Shown: piece by piece, positions 33,682 to 41,955 of the stretch | Numbering within the stretch: position 1 is the first letter of the stretch | How the letters are laid out: the number at the start of each line of letters is the position of its first letter | Translations under genes and position numbers: made by a program | The notes under the pieces: model-generated | What the model was told of the DNA's origin: nothing | What the model saw: the letters and a program-made list of their open reading frames with translations, nothing else | The model's database searches: none | DNA from: Bacillus badius NBRC 15713 | GTDB taxonomy: Bacteria; Bacillota; Bacilli; Bacillales; Domibacillaceae | Length of the DNA: 64,000 nt | Reading direction: 5' to 3' | Assembly (NCBI RefSeq): GCF_001591605.1 | Contig: NZ_BCVF01000016.1 | Span: forward strand, 1 to 64,000

Positions 33682-34395
33682 TCATGTGGACAGCTTAGAC
33701 GCTGCTTCATTGTCCAAACCGACTTTCAACTCTTTGACAACCTCTTTTCCAAAATGCCCCAGTGAGCCTTCGCTATAGGAGCGCATCACCTCTGGCGAAA
33801 GTGCTCTTAAGGCTCTCTCTGCATATTGAGGGTCTAGCCCCTGCTTCGCAAATTCCGTCTCTATTTCCACAGCTGTTTTCACCGCATAGTACGTAGCCAG
33901 CTTGTTAACCTTCATAACCGTCTCTTCGCTATCCCACTTCATTTCTCCAAGGTCAAAAAATAGGTGCTTCACTTGATCGGGGAGCAGCGATTCTGTAATG
34001 AACAGGCCTTCCCCTCGTTTAAACAAATCAGCCGCATGTCCCATAAATTTCACTCCCCACACAGATAGCTGCGGAAATTCTTTTTTTATCTCTATTGTAT
34101 GAAGAGCTGTAGCCATATTGATGATTGCTGTCCCGGAGAATACGCCATTCTCAGCGATCACATCTCGCAAAAAAGGAAGGACTTCTTTTGCTGGAAGAGC
34201 CAATACCAGTATATCCAAACCTGACATTTCCTTTTTGTTCATCGTGTATCCGTTCGGGTAGTTTCCCACAAATTGGCGCGCCTTCAGCATTTCAGGATGA
34301 TATACGCCTATTTCCCGATTCTTTTCACACCAATGATGCATCATAGCTGTTCCTAACATTCCCATACCCGCCAGACCAATTTTTATCTTTTCCAT
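33682..34395 (-). CDS. ProC-like NAD(P)-binding oxidoreductase
   Basis: A 237-aa protein with a Rossmann start (IKIGLAGMGMLGTAMMHHW) and the F420/P5C-reductase-type pattern LDILVLALPAKEVLPFL, IINMATAL. The C-terminal helical part (KLATYYAVKTAVEIETEFAKQGL) resembles the dimerisation domain of pyrroline-5-carboxylate reductase, but at 237 aa it is shorter than ProC (about 270) and lacks the usual GSGPAY motif, so true P5C reduction is doubtful. It follows bpsB by 90 bases on the same strand and may be a third gene of the type III polyketide unit. AAAGG lies 11 bases before the ATG. Confidence 0.6.
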   Translation of the reverse strand: MEKIKIGLAGMGMLGTAMMHHWCEKNREIGVYHPEMLKARQFVGNYPNGYTMNKKEMSGLDILVLALPAKEVLPFLRDVIAENGVFSGTAIINMATALHTIEIKKEFPQLSVWGVKFMGHAADLFKRGEGLFITESLLPDQVKHLFFDLGEMKWDSEETVMKVNKLATYYAVKTAVEIETEFAKQGLDPQYAERALRALSPEVMRSYSEGSLGHFGKEVVKELKVGLDNEAASKLST

Positions 34396-34485
34396 GATTG
34401 CCCCAACCTTTTTCTTTATAATGGATCTCCTTATTATTTTGACAAAACCCGCGCTGCTGGTCTACTCTGCAAAAACCGCTAGCAG

Positions 34486-35001
34486 CTACTGACTTTCCAA
34501 TCTTTCCAGCGCTTTTTCCTCTGCAGGGATTCTTATAAAAAGCAGCAGGAGGGCATTGGCCACGGAGAAAATCAGAGCCGTTCTCCATGCGCCAAATATA
34601 AGCGGAAGAGAGGCGATTTCCATTGCTACCACCACGTAATTAGGATGGGGAATCCAGCGGTATGGCCCGCGTTTCACTTTAGAGGCTCCCGGCAGCACAA
34701 GGATTTTTGTATTCCAAAAGGGACCAAGAGAAGCGAGAGACCATACACGGAGAAGTTGAGCAATTAAAAAGCCGGCAAAAAACCATTGCCATCCCGGAGC
34801 CAGGTCCATTCCTATGTAGAATACTTCTGCCAGCAAAGAAACAAAGAATAGTACATGGAGCAAAACAATCCACTTATAGTGTTCCGCCCCAAACTCAATC
34901 GCTCCCTGCGCTCTCATCCGTTTTTCATTGGATCGAGCATAAATGACCTCTAGCAGCCGTTGAAGAACAACGAATGTAAATACAAGAAAGAAAAGGCTCA
35001 C
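34486..35001 (-). CDS. bpsB: Isoprenylcysteine methyltransferase-family protein (BpsB/YpbQ)
   Basis: Integral membrane methyltransferase of about 171 aa with four to five hydrophobic segments. Seen: the C-terminal ICMT signature RGPYRWIPHPNYVVVAMEI (His-Pro-xx-Tyr) and a terminal EEKALERL tail. In B. subtilis, BpsB O-methylates alkylpyrones made by BpsA. The GTG at 35001 overlaps the polyketide synthase stop as GTGA, a classic coupled junction with GGGGGGA upstream; an ATG at 35028 would overlap the synthase by 31 bases. It is translated with the upstream synthase. Confidence 0.87.
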   Translation of the reverse strand: MSLFFLVFTFVVLQRLLEVIYARSNEKRMRAQGAIEFGAEHYKWIVLLHVLFFVSLLAEVFYIGMDLAPGWQWFFAGFLIAQLLRVWSLASLGPFWNTKILVLPGASKVKRGPYRWIPHPNYVVVAMEIASLPLIFGAWRTALIFSVANALLLLFIRIPAEEKALERLESQ

Positions 35002-36068
35002 TTGTTGATTTCCCCCCACTCCATCCATACCATTTCCGAGCTGAAACCCGGGCCCAAAGCTGTCAGCAGCCCCGTTTCTCCAAGGGACGGGCCGTTCTCG
35101 ATTACTTCCTTGAGCACGTATAAAACGGTAGGTGAAGACATATTTCCATAGGAAGCTAGCACGTTTCGCGAAACAGCTGTTTTGTCATCTGAGAATCCCA
35201 GAGACTGTTCATAAGCATCCAGCACCTTTTTTCCCCCTGGATGAGCAACGAAATGATCAATGTCAGCCAGTTCCTTCCCAAGCTTACTCAGAAAAGAGAG
35301 TGCATTAGGCTTTAGCCAGCTCTCTACAATGCTTGGAATATCCCTTGAAAATATAACGTGCAGCCCTTCGTCTTTGATTTCCCATCCCATTACATCCTCT
35401 GAATCAGGCATCAGTGTGGATTGGGTGTCTTTCGTAAAAAATCCCTTCCCTGTCACTTTTGCCGCTTCTCCTGTTACCAAGGCACAGGCTACCCCATCAG
35501 CAAATAAAGAGGTTCCGATCAGGTTGCTTTTCGACATATCATCGTGCTGAAAGGTGAGGCTGCACAGTTCAATGCAGAGTACAAGCACGTTGGCTTCAGG
35601 ATAAGCAAGGCAATAGTCATGCGCCCGGCTAATTCCTGACGCGCCGCCCGCGCACCCCAATCCCCAAATCGGAATTCGTTTGGTGTGAGCGGGAAAGTTC
35701 AATTGATTCATAATCCGAGCATCGATCGTTGGTGTAGCCATACCTGAACTGGATACAAAGATAAAAGCATCAATGTCTTCTTTATCAACGCCTGCTTCCT
35801 GCAAACATTTCTCCACCGCCCGGCTTCCAAGCTGCACCGATTCTTCAATATATTTATTGTTTTTTTCCTCCAATCCCCTTTCTTCTTCAAACCAGGAAAG
35901 AGGGGCAGCAAAATAGCGCTTTTCAATTTGGCCGTTGCCAAACACCCGCAGCAGCCGCTCAATATCAGTATAATGCTTTCTAAATAAACTTCTGACTACC
36001 TTTACAACTTCCTGCTGATCAAAGCAATACGGCGGATTCTCAGTCACAACATTCCGGATAAACGGCAT
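34998..36068 (-). CDS. bpsA: Type III polyketide synthase (BpsA-like)
   Basis: Chalcone-synthase-fold enzyme of about 356 aa that condenses fatty acyl-CoA with malonyl-CoA to alkylpyrones. Seen: the active cysteine in GLGCAGGASG, a histidine in FVAHPGGKKVLDAYE and an asparagine in SYGNMSSPT, completing the Cys-His-Asn triad; LTALGPGFSSEMVWMEW closes the protein. Several in-frame starts exist; ATG at 36068 has AAGGG about ten bases upstream. The product in bacilli is thought to be a membrane-modifying pyrone. It is followed by bpsB with a four-base overlap and then a ProC-like dehydrogenase. Confidence 0.9.
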   Translation of the reverse strand: MPFIRNVVTENPPYCFDQQEVVKVVRSLFRKHYTDIERLLRVFGNGQIEKRYFAAPLSWFEEERGLEEKNNKYIEESVQLGSRAVEKCLQEAGVDKEDIDAFIFVSSSGMATPTIDARIMNQLNFPAHTKRIPIWGLGCAGGASGISRAHDYCLAYPEANVLVLCIELCSLTFQHDDMSKSNLIGTSLFADGVACALVTGEAAKVTGKGFFTKDTQSTLMPDSEDVMGWEIKDEGLHVIFSRDIPSIVESWLKPNALSFLSKLGKELADIDHFVAHPGGKKVLDAYEQSLGFSDDKTAVSRNVLASYGNMSSPTVLYVLKEVIENGPSLGETGLLTALGPGFSSEMVWMEWGEINK

Positions 36069-36275
36069 CTCTCTTCTCATCCCTTCTGACAACCAATGAT
36101 TTTATCTGTATCTTTCCCTCTTTAATTGTCTCATACACCCTCCTCCCGCTCGTTTTTCATTTGCCGGTTTTCTCGCCTGATCCAAATGTGTATTCTAACG
36201 ATTTTTTTACGGTCGTTCAGTTCACCATTAAAGAAGGAGATTTCTCAAAGCTGCCGAATAGTATAGGTATCAGTT

Positions 36276-36289
36276 TGAAAGCGCTTATT
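36276..36289 (+). promoter_or_regulatory. Weak cre-like box before the thioesterase gene
   Basis: TGAAAGCGCTTATT matches the cre consensus at 12 of 14 positions and lies 22 bases before the start codon, just upstream of the ribosome site AGGAGG. Confidence 0.3.
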
Positions 36290-36310
36290 TACATAGGAGG
36301 ATGAGTACGT

Positions 36311-36727
36311 ATGATAAAGACAGTAAATTTAAACGAAGTGATCCGCGGGGAAAGCGCTCCGCCCGCGTGTGATACAACACTCGGTGTAAAAGCATTGGAG
36401 GCTGGAGAAGGGTATGCGAAAGGACAATGGATTATTGAGGACCGCCTATTGAATGGGAATGGCGTCATTATGGGAGGATTTGTCGCGGCAGCTGCCGATA
36501 TTATGATGGCCTATGCTATTACTCCCTTATTAACCGAAGATCAAACATTTGCTTCCATTAATCTGCAAACAACCTTTCACCGTCCGACATTTACAGGCGA
36601 AGTAGACATAGAGGTAAAGGTGGAGAAGTTTGGCCGGACTGTTTCTTATCTGACGGCTGATTTAATGCAGAACGGCAAATTAACGGCAAGTGTCACCTCT
36701 TCTATTATGATCATGGCTAAAAAGTAA
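36311..36727 (+). CDS. Hotdog-fold thioesterase (PaaI family)
   Basis: A 138-aa acyl-CoA thioesterase-like protein. Seen: the hotdog helix segment LNGNGVIMGGFVAAAADIMMAYAI with the family G(G)-(F)-(V) pattern, then FASINLQTTFHRPTFTGEVDIEVKVEKFGRTVSYLTADL, a close match to the PaaI/YbgC-like core. The probable catalytic acid is the aspartate in AADIMMAY. AGGAGG is ten bases before ATG. It stands alone on the plus strand between two minus-strand units; the CoA ester it cleaves cannot be told from sequence, though aryl- or acyl-CoA from neighbouring catabolic routes are natural candidates. Confidence 0.82.
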   Translation: MIKTVNLNEVIRGESAPPACDTTLGVKALEAGEGYAKGQWIIEDRLLNGNGVIMGGFVAAAADIMMAYAITPLLTEDQTFASINLQTTFHRPTFTGEVDIEVKVEKFGRTVSYLTADLMQNGKLTASVTSSIMIMAKK

Positions 36728-36760
36728 TCATTTGCCGGCTTTAGTATGTGAACCGCTAGC

Positions 36761-36802
36761 AATAGCCCTTCCCCTCTGCGAGTGGGAAGGGCTATTTTTT
36801 TA
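36761..36802. terminator. Bidirectional terminator between convergent genes
   Basis: Perfect 13-base arms AATAGCCCTTCCC / GGGAAGGGCTATT followed by T7 on the plus strand. It serves the thioesterase (plus) and the aldehyde dehydrogenase (minus). Confidence 0.9.
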
Positions 36803-36815
36803 ATAAAAGGACCGA

Positions 36816-38261
36816 TTACATCCGGTCGACATACACCGTTTTTACTTGCGTATAGAATTCGATGGCTGTTTTTCCCTGTTCACGTGAGCCGGTGCTGGAT
36901 GCTTTACATCCGCCAAATGGAACTTGCGGTTCCGCTCCAGCTGTTTCGGAATTCACATGAACAATCCCTGCTTCAATGTCATCCACAAAACGGTTGGCCA
37001 GCGTAAGATTATTCGTACAAATCGCTGCACTTAAGCCATATTCTGTATCATTAGCCATATCAATGGCTTCTTCATAGCTATTGACTTTAAATAGCGCAAT
37101 CACAGGACCGAAAATTTCCTCTTTGGCAATCCGGGCATCTTGAGGAACATTTTCAAAAATCGTCGGCTTCACATAAAATCCGTTGGCCAATTCTTCCTCA
37201 GCTGGAGTCTCACCGCCGCATAGCAATGCTGCCTCTTCTTTTCCTGCTTCAATCATTGCCAGCACACCATCACGCTGTCCTTTTGAAACAGCCGGTCCCA
37301 TAAATGTTTCTGCTTGGAGCGGGTCTCCGACTTTTAGCTCTTTTGTACGCTCCACCAGCCGATCGCGGAAGGCTTCGTAAATTCCTTCTTCAACGATCAC
37401 ACGGCTCGTTGCCGTACATTTTTGGCCAGTAGATTTAAAAGCGCCATTAATCGCAATGCTGACTGACTTTTCAACATCCGCATCAGCAAGAACGATCAGC
37501 GGATTTTTTCCGCCCATCTCCAATTGCACTTTCTTTCCGTTGGCTGTTGCTTCTCTTTGGATTTGCAATCCGACTTGGTTAGAGCCAGTAAAGGAAATGG
37601 CTTTAATCCCTGGATTTTCCACAAGCTCATTGCCTACTACAGATCCTCTGCCGAATACACAGTTGACAACACCAGCTGGCATACCAGCTTCGTCAAAGGC
37701 TTTCATCACATGATAAACGGATTTCGGCGTAAGATCCGCCGGTTTAATCACCACTGTATTTCCATAGATAAGGGCTGGGGCAAGCTTCCAAACCGGAATA
37801 GCAATCGGGAAATTCCACGGAGTAATCAGCCCGACCGGCCCAACTGGTACACGATTTGTATACAAAAGCGTCTCCGGGTTTGCCGATGGAATCACATCAC
37901 CGGTTGGCTGGAGCCCTTCCGCTGCATAATATTCCAAAATGCTGATTGCCCGCTGTGTCTCACCGATTGATTCTGCCAGCGTTTTTCCCTCTTCAAGCGC
38001 CAGATCCCGTCCTACTTCTTCTATATTTTCTTTTAAGAACGCTGCAGCTTTGCGAAGATAAGATGCACGCTCTTGAAAAGAGCTTTTTTTCCATGACAAA
38101 AACGCTTCCTTCGCAGCCGTTACCGCTTCTTGCACATCTGCTTTTGCACTGGAAGGAAACTCCCCAAGGTTCTCTCCGTTATGGGGACTAGTATTCTCTT
38201 TATACTCCCCTGTAGTTGGTTCTTTCCACTGTCCATTGATGTAATTTAAGTAACGCATCAT
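36816..38261 (-). CDS. NAD(P)-dependent aldehyde dehydrogenase (semialdehyde type)
   Basis: A 481-aa hydrolytic ALDH. Seen: NYINGQWKEPTTGEY, VGLITPWNFPIAIPVWKLAPAL (cofactor site), KAISFTGSNQVGLQIQ, the general-base glutamate in VQLEMGGKNPLIVL and the nucleophile in STGQKCTATSRVIV, plus EEIFGPVIALFK. It most resembles alpha-ketoglutarate semialdehyde (2,5-dioxopentanoate) dehydrogenase of the YcbD type, but succinate or glutarate semialdehyde are alternatives. AGGAGG is seven bases before the second ATG. No sigma-54 site was seen upstream, so it is probably separate from the transaminase gene at 38634. It could oxidise an aldehyde produced by that transaminase. Confidence 0.85.
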   Translation of the reverse strand: MMRYLNYINGQWKEPTTGEYKENTSPHNGENLGEFPSSAKADVQEAVTAAKEAFLSWKKSSFQERASYLRKAAAFLKENIEEVGRDLALEEGKTLAESIGETQRAISILEYYAAEGLQPTGDVIPSANPETLLYTNRVPVGPVGLITPWNFPIAIPVWKLAPALIYGNTVVIKPADLTPKSVYHVMKAFDEAGMPAGVVNCVFGRGSVVGNELVENPGIKAISFTGSNQVGLQIQREATANGKKVQLEMGGKNPLIVLADADVEKSVSIAINGAFKSTGQKCTATSRVIVEEGIYEAFRDRLVERTKELKVGDPLQAETFMGPAVSKGQRDGVLAMIEAGKEEAALLCGGETPAEEELANGFYVKPTIFENVPQDARIAKEEIFGPVIALFKVNSYEEAIDMANDTEYGLSAAICTNNLTLANRFVDDIEAGIVHVNSETAGAEPQVPFGGCKASSTGSREQGKTAIEFYTQVKTVYVDRM

Positions 38262-38560
38262 TTCTCCTCCTCTAAAACAATAATCACTTATCCTGCTATA
38301 TAAAACAGCAATTTGGCATATGTTCCTGTTCGTTTGCTATCTATACTTCACTCGCAAATGAGTGGCAGTTTTCCCCTGACTATGCCGAAAAGTGAGCGGA
38401 AGTGCGAATTCTTCATTTGGTAAAAGTGTCGTGAATAGTGGAACTTTTTTTAGTTTAGCATATTTTCAGTTAATAGAAACACGAAAATTTGACTTTGCTA
38501 TAGAAACCTTCTCTTTAATGTAAAAAAAGAAAAATGCGGATCTTCCTTCTCTTATATCCA
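38262..38560. other. AT-rich intergenic stretch before the aldehyde dehydrogenase
   Basis: About 300 bases with no gene and only a small hairpin (CACTC / GAGTG near 38350-38365). It should hold the aldehyde dehydrogenase promoter, but I could not place convincing -35/-10 boxes and found no GG-N10-GC element on the minus strand. Confidence 0.4.
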
Positions 38561-38603
38561 AAAACCCCGGAATCAACTGGCTTCACGTAGTGAATTCCGG
38601 GAT
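38561..38603 (-). terminator. Terminator after the sigma-54-controlled transaminase
   Basis: Arms ATTCCGGGG / CCCGGAAT around a 19-base loop, followed on the minus strand by TTTTTGG. It lies 31 bases beyond the transaminase stop. Confidence 0.8.
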
Positions 38604-38633
38604 TCAACAGATTTTTATAAATCAGCTTTATGC

Positions 38634-39989
38634 TTATTCTAGCTCAAGCTGCTTCTCCACAGCTGTCAGTGCCTTGTCTAAAAGGTTAATCATCTTATGA
38701 ATTTCCTCTTTCGAAATGACTAAAGGAGGAGCGAAAATAAGAGTATCTGCTCCTTCGTAAATAACCCCGCGATGAATAAGCCCGTACTTCATGGACTCTT
38801 CTACGATTAGCGGAGAAATCGGTTTGTCAAATCTTTGAGCTGTCTGCTTGTTTTTTACTATTTCAATGGCACCCATCAATCCTAGTGCACGTACTTCTCC
38901 TACAATGCTATGTTCTTGTTGCAGCCATTTAAAACCCTTAAGCATTTCCTCGCCCATCACTCTTGAATTCTCCACTAAACTTTCCCGTTCTATAATATCT
39001 ATATTCTTAAGAGCCACCGCACACGATACCGGGTGACCGCTATATGTGTAGCCATGCATAAACAGCCCTTCCGTCTTTTCAATTAAGTCCTGATGAATTT
39101 TCTCTGATAGGATCACTCCGCCCAATGGAGCGTATCCGCTTGTAATTCCCTTTGCCACACTCATAAGATCTGGAATTACACCAAATTGCTCGATTCCGAA
39201 ATAGGTGCCGGTTCTTCCAAAACCGGTAATCACTTCATCCGCAATAAATAAGATATCGTATTCATCACAAATTTCCCTTACCTCTTTAAAATAATTTTGA
39301 GGCGGGAGATGAACCCCTCCTGTTCCCTGTATAGGCTCAGAGATAAATGCAGCAATGGTTTCGGCTCCCTCCGATTCAATAAATGACCGCAAGGCCGCCC
39401 CCGTACTTTCCACATAATAAAAATCAGGGGCTAATGAAGTAGTGAAATCACGGAAAGGCTTAAGTCCCGTTGCGCTTGTAGCACCCATAGCAACCCCATG
39501 ATAAGAACGTTTTCGGGAAATAATTTTTTTCTTTTCTGGCTTTCCTTGTAATTTCCAATAGTGGCGAACCAATTTAAAAGCCGTATCATTAGACTCTGAA
39601 CCACCGGAAGTAAAAAAGATTGTGTTTAACCCTTCTGGAGTTAATTCAGCAATCTTTGCTGCCAGCCGAATCGCCGGCTCGTGGCTAAATGTTGCAAAAC
39701 ACGAACTAAAACCTAGCCGGGCCATTTGTTCCATAGCTGCTTTTCCCAATTCTTCTCTCCCGTGCCCAATATTGACATTCCAAAGTGAAGAAAGCCCATC
39801 AATGACTTTATTTCCATGTATATCTTTTAAATAAATTCCTTCTCCCTTGTCAAAAATAAAAGTTGCACCTTTTTCTTGCTGCTGCTTAATAGGGGAAGTC
39901 GGATGCAAAAAATGTTTCTTATCTAGCTCAATCAGCTCACTATATGTGCTTATCATCCCTTGTTCAACTGCTGCATTTGCTTTCTCCAT
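38634..39989 (-). CDS. Class III aminotransferase (omega-amino acid/taurine type)
   Basis: A 451-aa PLP aminotransferase, distinct from that at 26152. Seen: DGLSSLWNVNIGHGREELG, FFTSGGSESNDTAFKLVR, RKRSYHGVAMGATSATG, the aspartate in LFIADEVITGFGRTGTYFG and the lysine in LMSVAKGITSGYAPLG. AAAGGAGG is seven bases before the ATG. A -24/-12 promoter (40071-40088) lies about 80 bases upstream, so the gene should depend on sigma-54 and on the activator encoded next to it. Its amino donor is unknown; the divergent operon suggests it handles an intermediate of the same catabolic route. Confidence 0.85.
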   Translation of the reverse strand: MEKANAAVEQGMISTYSELIELDKKHFLHPTSPIKQQQEKGATFIFDKGEGIYLKDIHGNKVIDGLSSLWNVNIGHGREELGKAAMEQMARLGFSSCFATFSHEPAIRLAAKIAELTPEGLNTIFFTSGGSESNDTAFKLVRHYWKLQGKPEKKKIISRKRSYHGVAMGATSATGLKPFRDFTTSLAPDFYYVESTGAALRSFIESEGAETIAAFISEPIQGTGGVHLPPQNYFKEVREICDEYDILFIADEVITGFGRTGTYFGIEQFGVIPDLMSVAKGITSGYAPLGGVILSEKIHQDLIEKTEGLFMHGYTYSGHPVSCAVALKNIDIIERESLVENSRVMGEEMLKGFKWLQQEHSIVGEVRALGLMGAIEIVKNKQTAQRFDKPISPLIVEESMKYGLIHRGVIYEGADTLIFAPPLVISKEEIHKMINLLDKALTAVEKQLELE

Positions 39990-40070
39990 TCTTTCTCCTC
40001 CTTTTAATATCTTCCAATTCTCATACTGCTGCTATCTGTACAGGAAACAGTTGCTGCCCATTTTTACTAT

Positions 40071-40088
40071 TGCAAATTGTATGCCAAA
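40071..40088 (-). promoter_or_regulatory. Sigma-54 (-24/-12) promoter of the transaminase gene
   Basis: On the minus strand the site reads TTTGGCATACAATTTGCA: GG and GC separated by exactly ten bases, with the extended TTGGCA and TTGCA blocks of the sigma-54 consensus. The predicted start lies about 70 bases before the transaminase ATG. Confidence 0.88.
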
Positions 40089-40251
40089 TCCATCAACATC
40101 CCTTTTGCAAGTATGACGGCCATCCCTGATAGATAATGTCACGGAAAATATAAAAAAAGTTGGGCCCGCCTCTCCGGCTTTCCCTACATGAAATAAAAAA
40201 AAGCAGCCTTTGGGAAGCCCGCGTCTTCTGGTTCTTTTCAAAATATCCTGG

Positions 40252-41658
40252 CTATTTTTTCGTCAACTGATACTTTTTTAGCCTTCTCATTAATAAAGAT
40301 TGGCTAATTCCTAACTCCAATGCCGTTTTTCTAGTAGTATCATATTTTTCATACGCTTGTTCAATGATCTTACGCTCGATCTTCTCAAGTGTCTCTGTTA
40401 ACGATTGCCCTTTTTCAGCTTCAAGAATGTTCAAGGGGAGTTCTTGCGGTTCATGAAAATGTGTTGATAACTGTTTAGAAGTAATTTCAGATGTCGGTGC
40501 GGTAATAACCACGCGTTCTAAGAGGTTTTCTAACTCTCGTATATTGCCAGGCCAATGATAGCTTTGCAGTATTCGAAAAGCTTCTGAAGATAGCTTGCAT
40601 TGCCGGTCATAACGTTGGTTGAATTTATTCAAATTAAGCTGAAGCAAGTGAAAAATATCTTCTTGTCTTTCACGCAAAGAAGGGACTTTAATGGGCAAAA
40701 CATTTAACCTGTAATATAAATCCGACCGGAAGGCACCTTCGCTCACTAGCAGCTGCAAGTTTCGATTGGTCGCAGCAACAATTCTGACGTCAGCTATATA
40801 AGATTTTGTATCACCAATAGGAGTGTACTTTTTTTGTTGCAAAAATTGCAAAAGCTTAGCCTGTAAATGAATTGGCAGTTCCCCAATTTCATCTAAAAAT
40901 AACGTTCCTCCGTCTGCCTGGGCAATTAAACCTTTTTTCCCGCCCTTGTCAGCTCCTGTGAAAGCTCCTTTTTTATAACCGAACAACTCAGACTCAATCA
41001 ATGAGTCGGGCAGTGCGCCGCAGTTGATTTCTACCAGCGGCTTTTGACTGCGCTCACTTAATTGGTGGATTTTTCCCGCTATTTCACTTTTTCCTACCCC
41101 TGTTTCCCCAGTAATAAGAACAGTTGTATCGACCAGTGCTGCTTTGTCCATAAGGTTAATCATCGAAAGGGAGGCCTTGCTTTTTCCCACAAAGAATTCA
41201 TTGGATTCTTCCTTCTTGCTTCTCCTTTTCATCTCCATGATTTCTTGGCTGTATTTTTTTAAAAGCGCCTGCATTTCTTCTAGTTTGGAAGTAGTCCGTA
41301 CAGTTCCTGTAATATCTCGGCTATGTGTGATGATTAGCTCAATCTCTCCCTCCTCACTTTTAATAGGGTGCCCTGAAACCATGAATTGCCGTTTATTCTC
41401 AGTAGATTGCACCGTGCTTACCATTGTTTTTTCTTTTAATACCATGCTAGTGACGGAAGGATTAAAAATCCCCATTTCTTCCAAATCGCTCGAACTCTTT
41501 CCAATGATTTCCTCCCTCGACCGGTTAATTAAATTTAGGCAAGATTGATTCACCCACAAAGCTACTCCCCGGCTGTCGGAAATTAGAATTCCATCAGAAA
41601 TAGCATTTAAAATCTCTCCAAAATACTCCGGCAAATATAAATCTTTTTCTTTTAACAC
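40252..41658 (-). CDS. Sigma-54-dependent activator (PAS-AAA+-Fis HTH)
   Basis: A 468-aa enhancer-binding protein. Residues about 8-110 form a PAS sensor (ISDGILISDSRGVALWVNQSCLNLI). The AAA+ domain (about 145-385) has Walker A GETGVGKSE, the sigma-54 loop GAFTGA, Walker B GGTLFLDEIGEL and the VRIVAATNRNL sensor region. The C-terminus (about 430-468) is a Fis-type HTH (KTALELGISQSLLMRRLKKY). GTG at 41658 has AAAGGGGGG six bases upstream; the longer ATG frame starts without one. It lies between two transcription units that both have -24/-12 promoters, so it almost certainly controls both. The PAS ligand is unknown. Confidence 0.93.
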   Translation of the reverse strand: MLKEKDLYLPEYFGEILNAISDGILISDSRGVALWVNQSCLNLINRSREEIIGKSSSDLEEMGIFNPSVTSMVLKEKTMVSTVQSTENKRQFMVSGHPIKSEEGEIELIITHSRDITGTVRTTSKLEEMQALLKKYSQEIMEMKRRSKKEESNEFFVGKSKASLSMINLMDKAALVDTTVLITGETGVGKSEIAGKIHQLSERSQKPLVEINCGALPDSLIESELFGYKKGAFTGADKGGKKGLIAQADGGTLFLDEIGELPIHLQAKLLQFLQQKKYTPIGDTKSYIADVRIVAATNRNLQLLVSEGAFRSDLYYRLNVLPIKVPSLRERQEDIFHLLQLNLNKFNQRYDRQCKLSSEAFRILQSYHWPGNIRELENLLERVVITAPTSEITSKQLSTHFHEPQELPLNILEAEKGQSLTETLEKIERKIIEQAYEKYDTTRKTALELGISQSLLMRRLKKYQLTKK

Positions 41659-41905
41659 TCTCTTCCCCCCTTTGATTAATGAAAAAGGACAAGCTTGCAT
41701 TCACTAGCCAGTTTATCACGAATAATTGAAGCGATAAAGAATCAAAAGAACAAATATTCTAAATAGTATGATTTTTTAAGCGGGTATTTGAACCGAAATA
41801 AAATCAAGATTGAGTTGCCATCGATTCAAAGCTTGAAATTTAAACTTCAGAACGGGAAAAATTTAATGGATCTCTTCTCTTTTTCCCGAAAAAATGTCCT
41901 TAATG

Positions 41906-41922
41906 TTGGTATGAAATTTGCT
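41906..41922 (+). promoter_or_regulatory. Sigma-54 (-24/-12) promoter of the TRAP operon
   Basis: TTGGTATGAAATTTGCT has GG and GC ten bases apart, with a good TTGGYAYG...TTGCT fit. The expected start site is near 41933, just ahead of the ribosome site for the gene at 41956. Confidence 0.87.
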
Positions 41923-41955
41923 TTATATCTGATACAGGAGCGAAAGGGGGAAAAT

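Noticed and set aside
41788-41955. A 56-codon upstream extension of the D-2-hydroxyacid dehydrogenase
   Set aside because: It covers the sigma-54 promoter, lacks a ribosome site and has no family similarity; the ATG at 41956 has AAAGGGGG.
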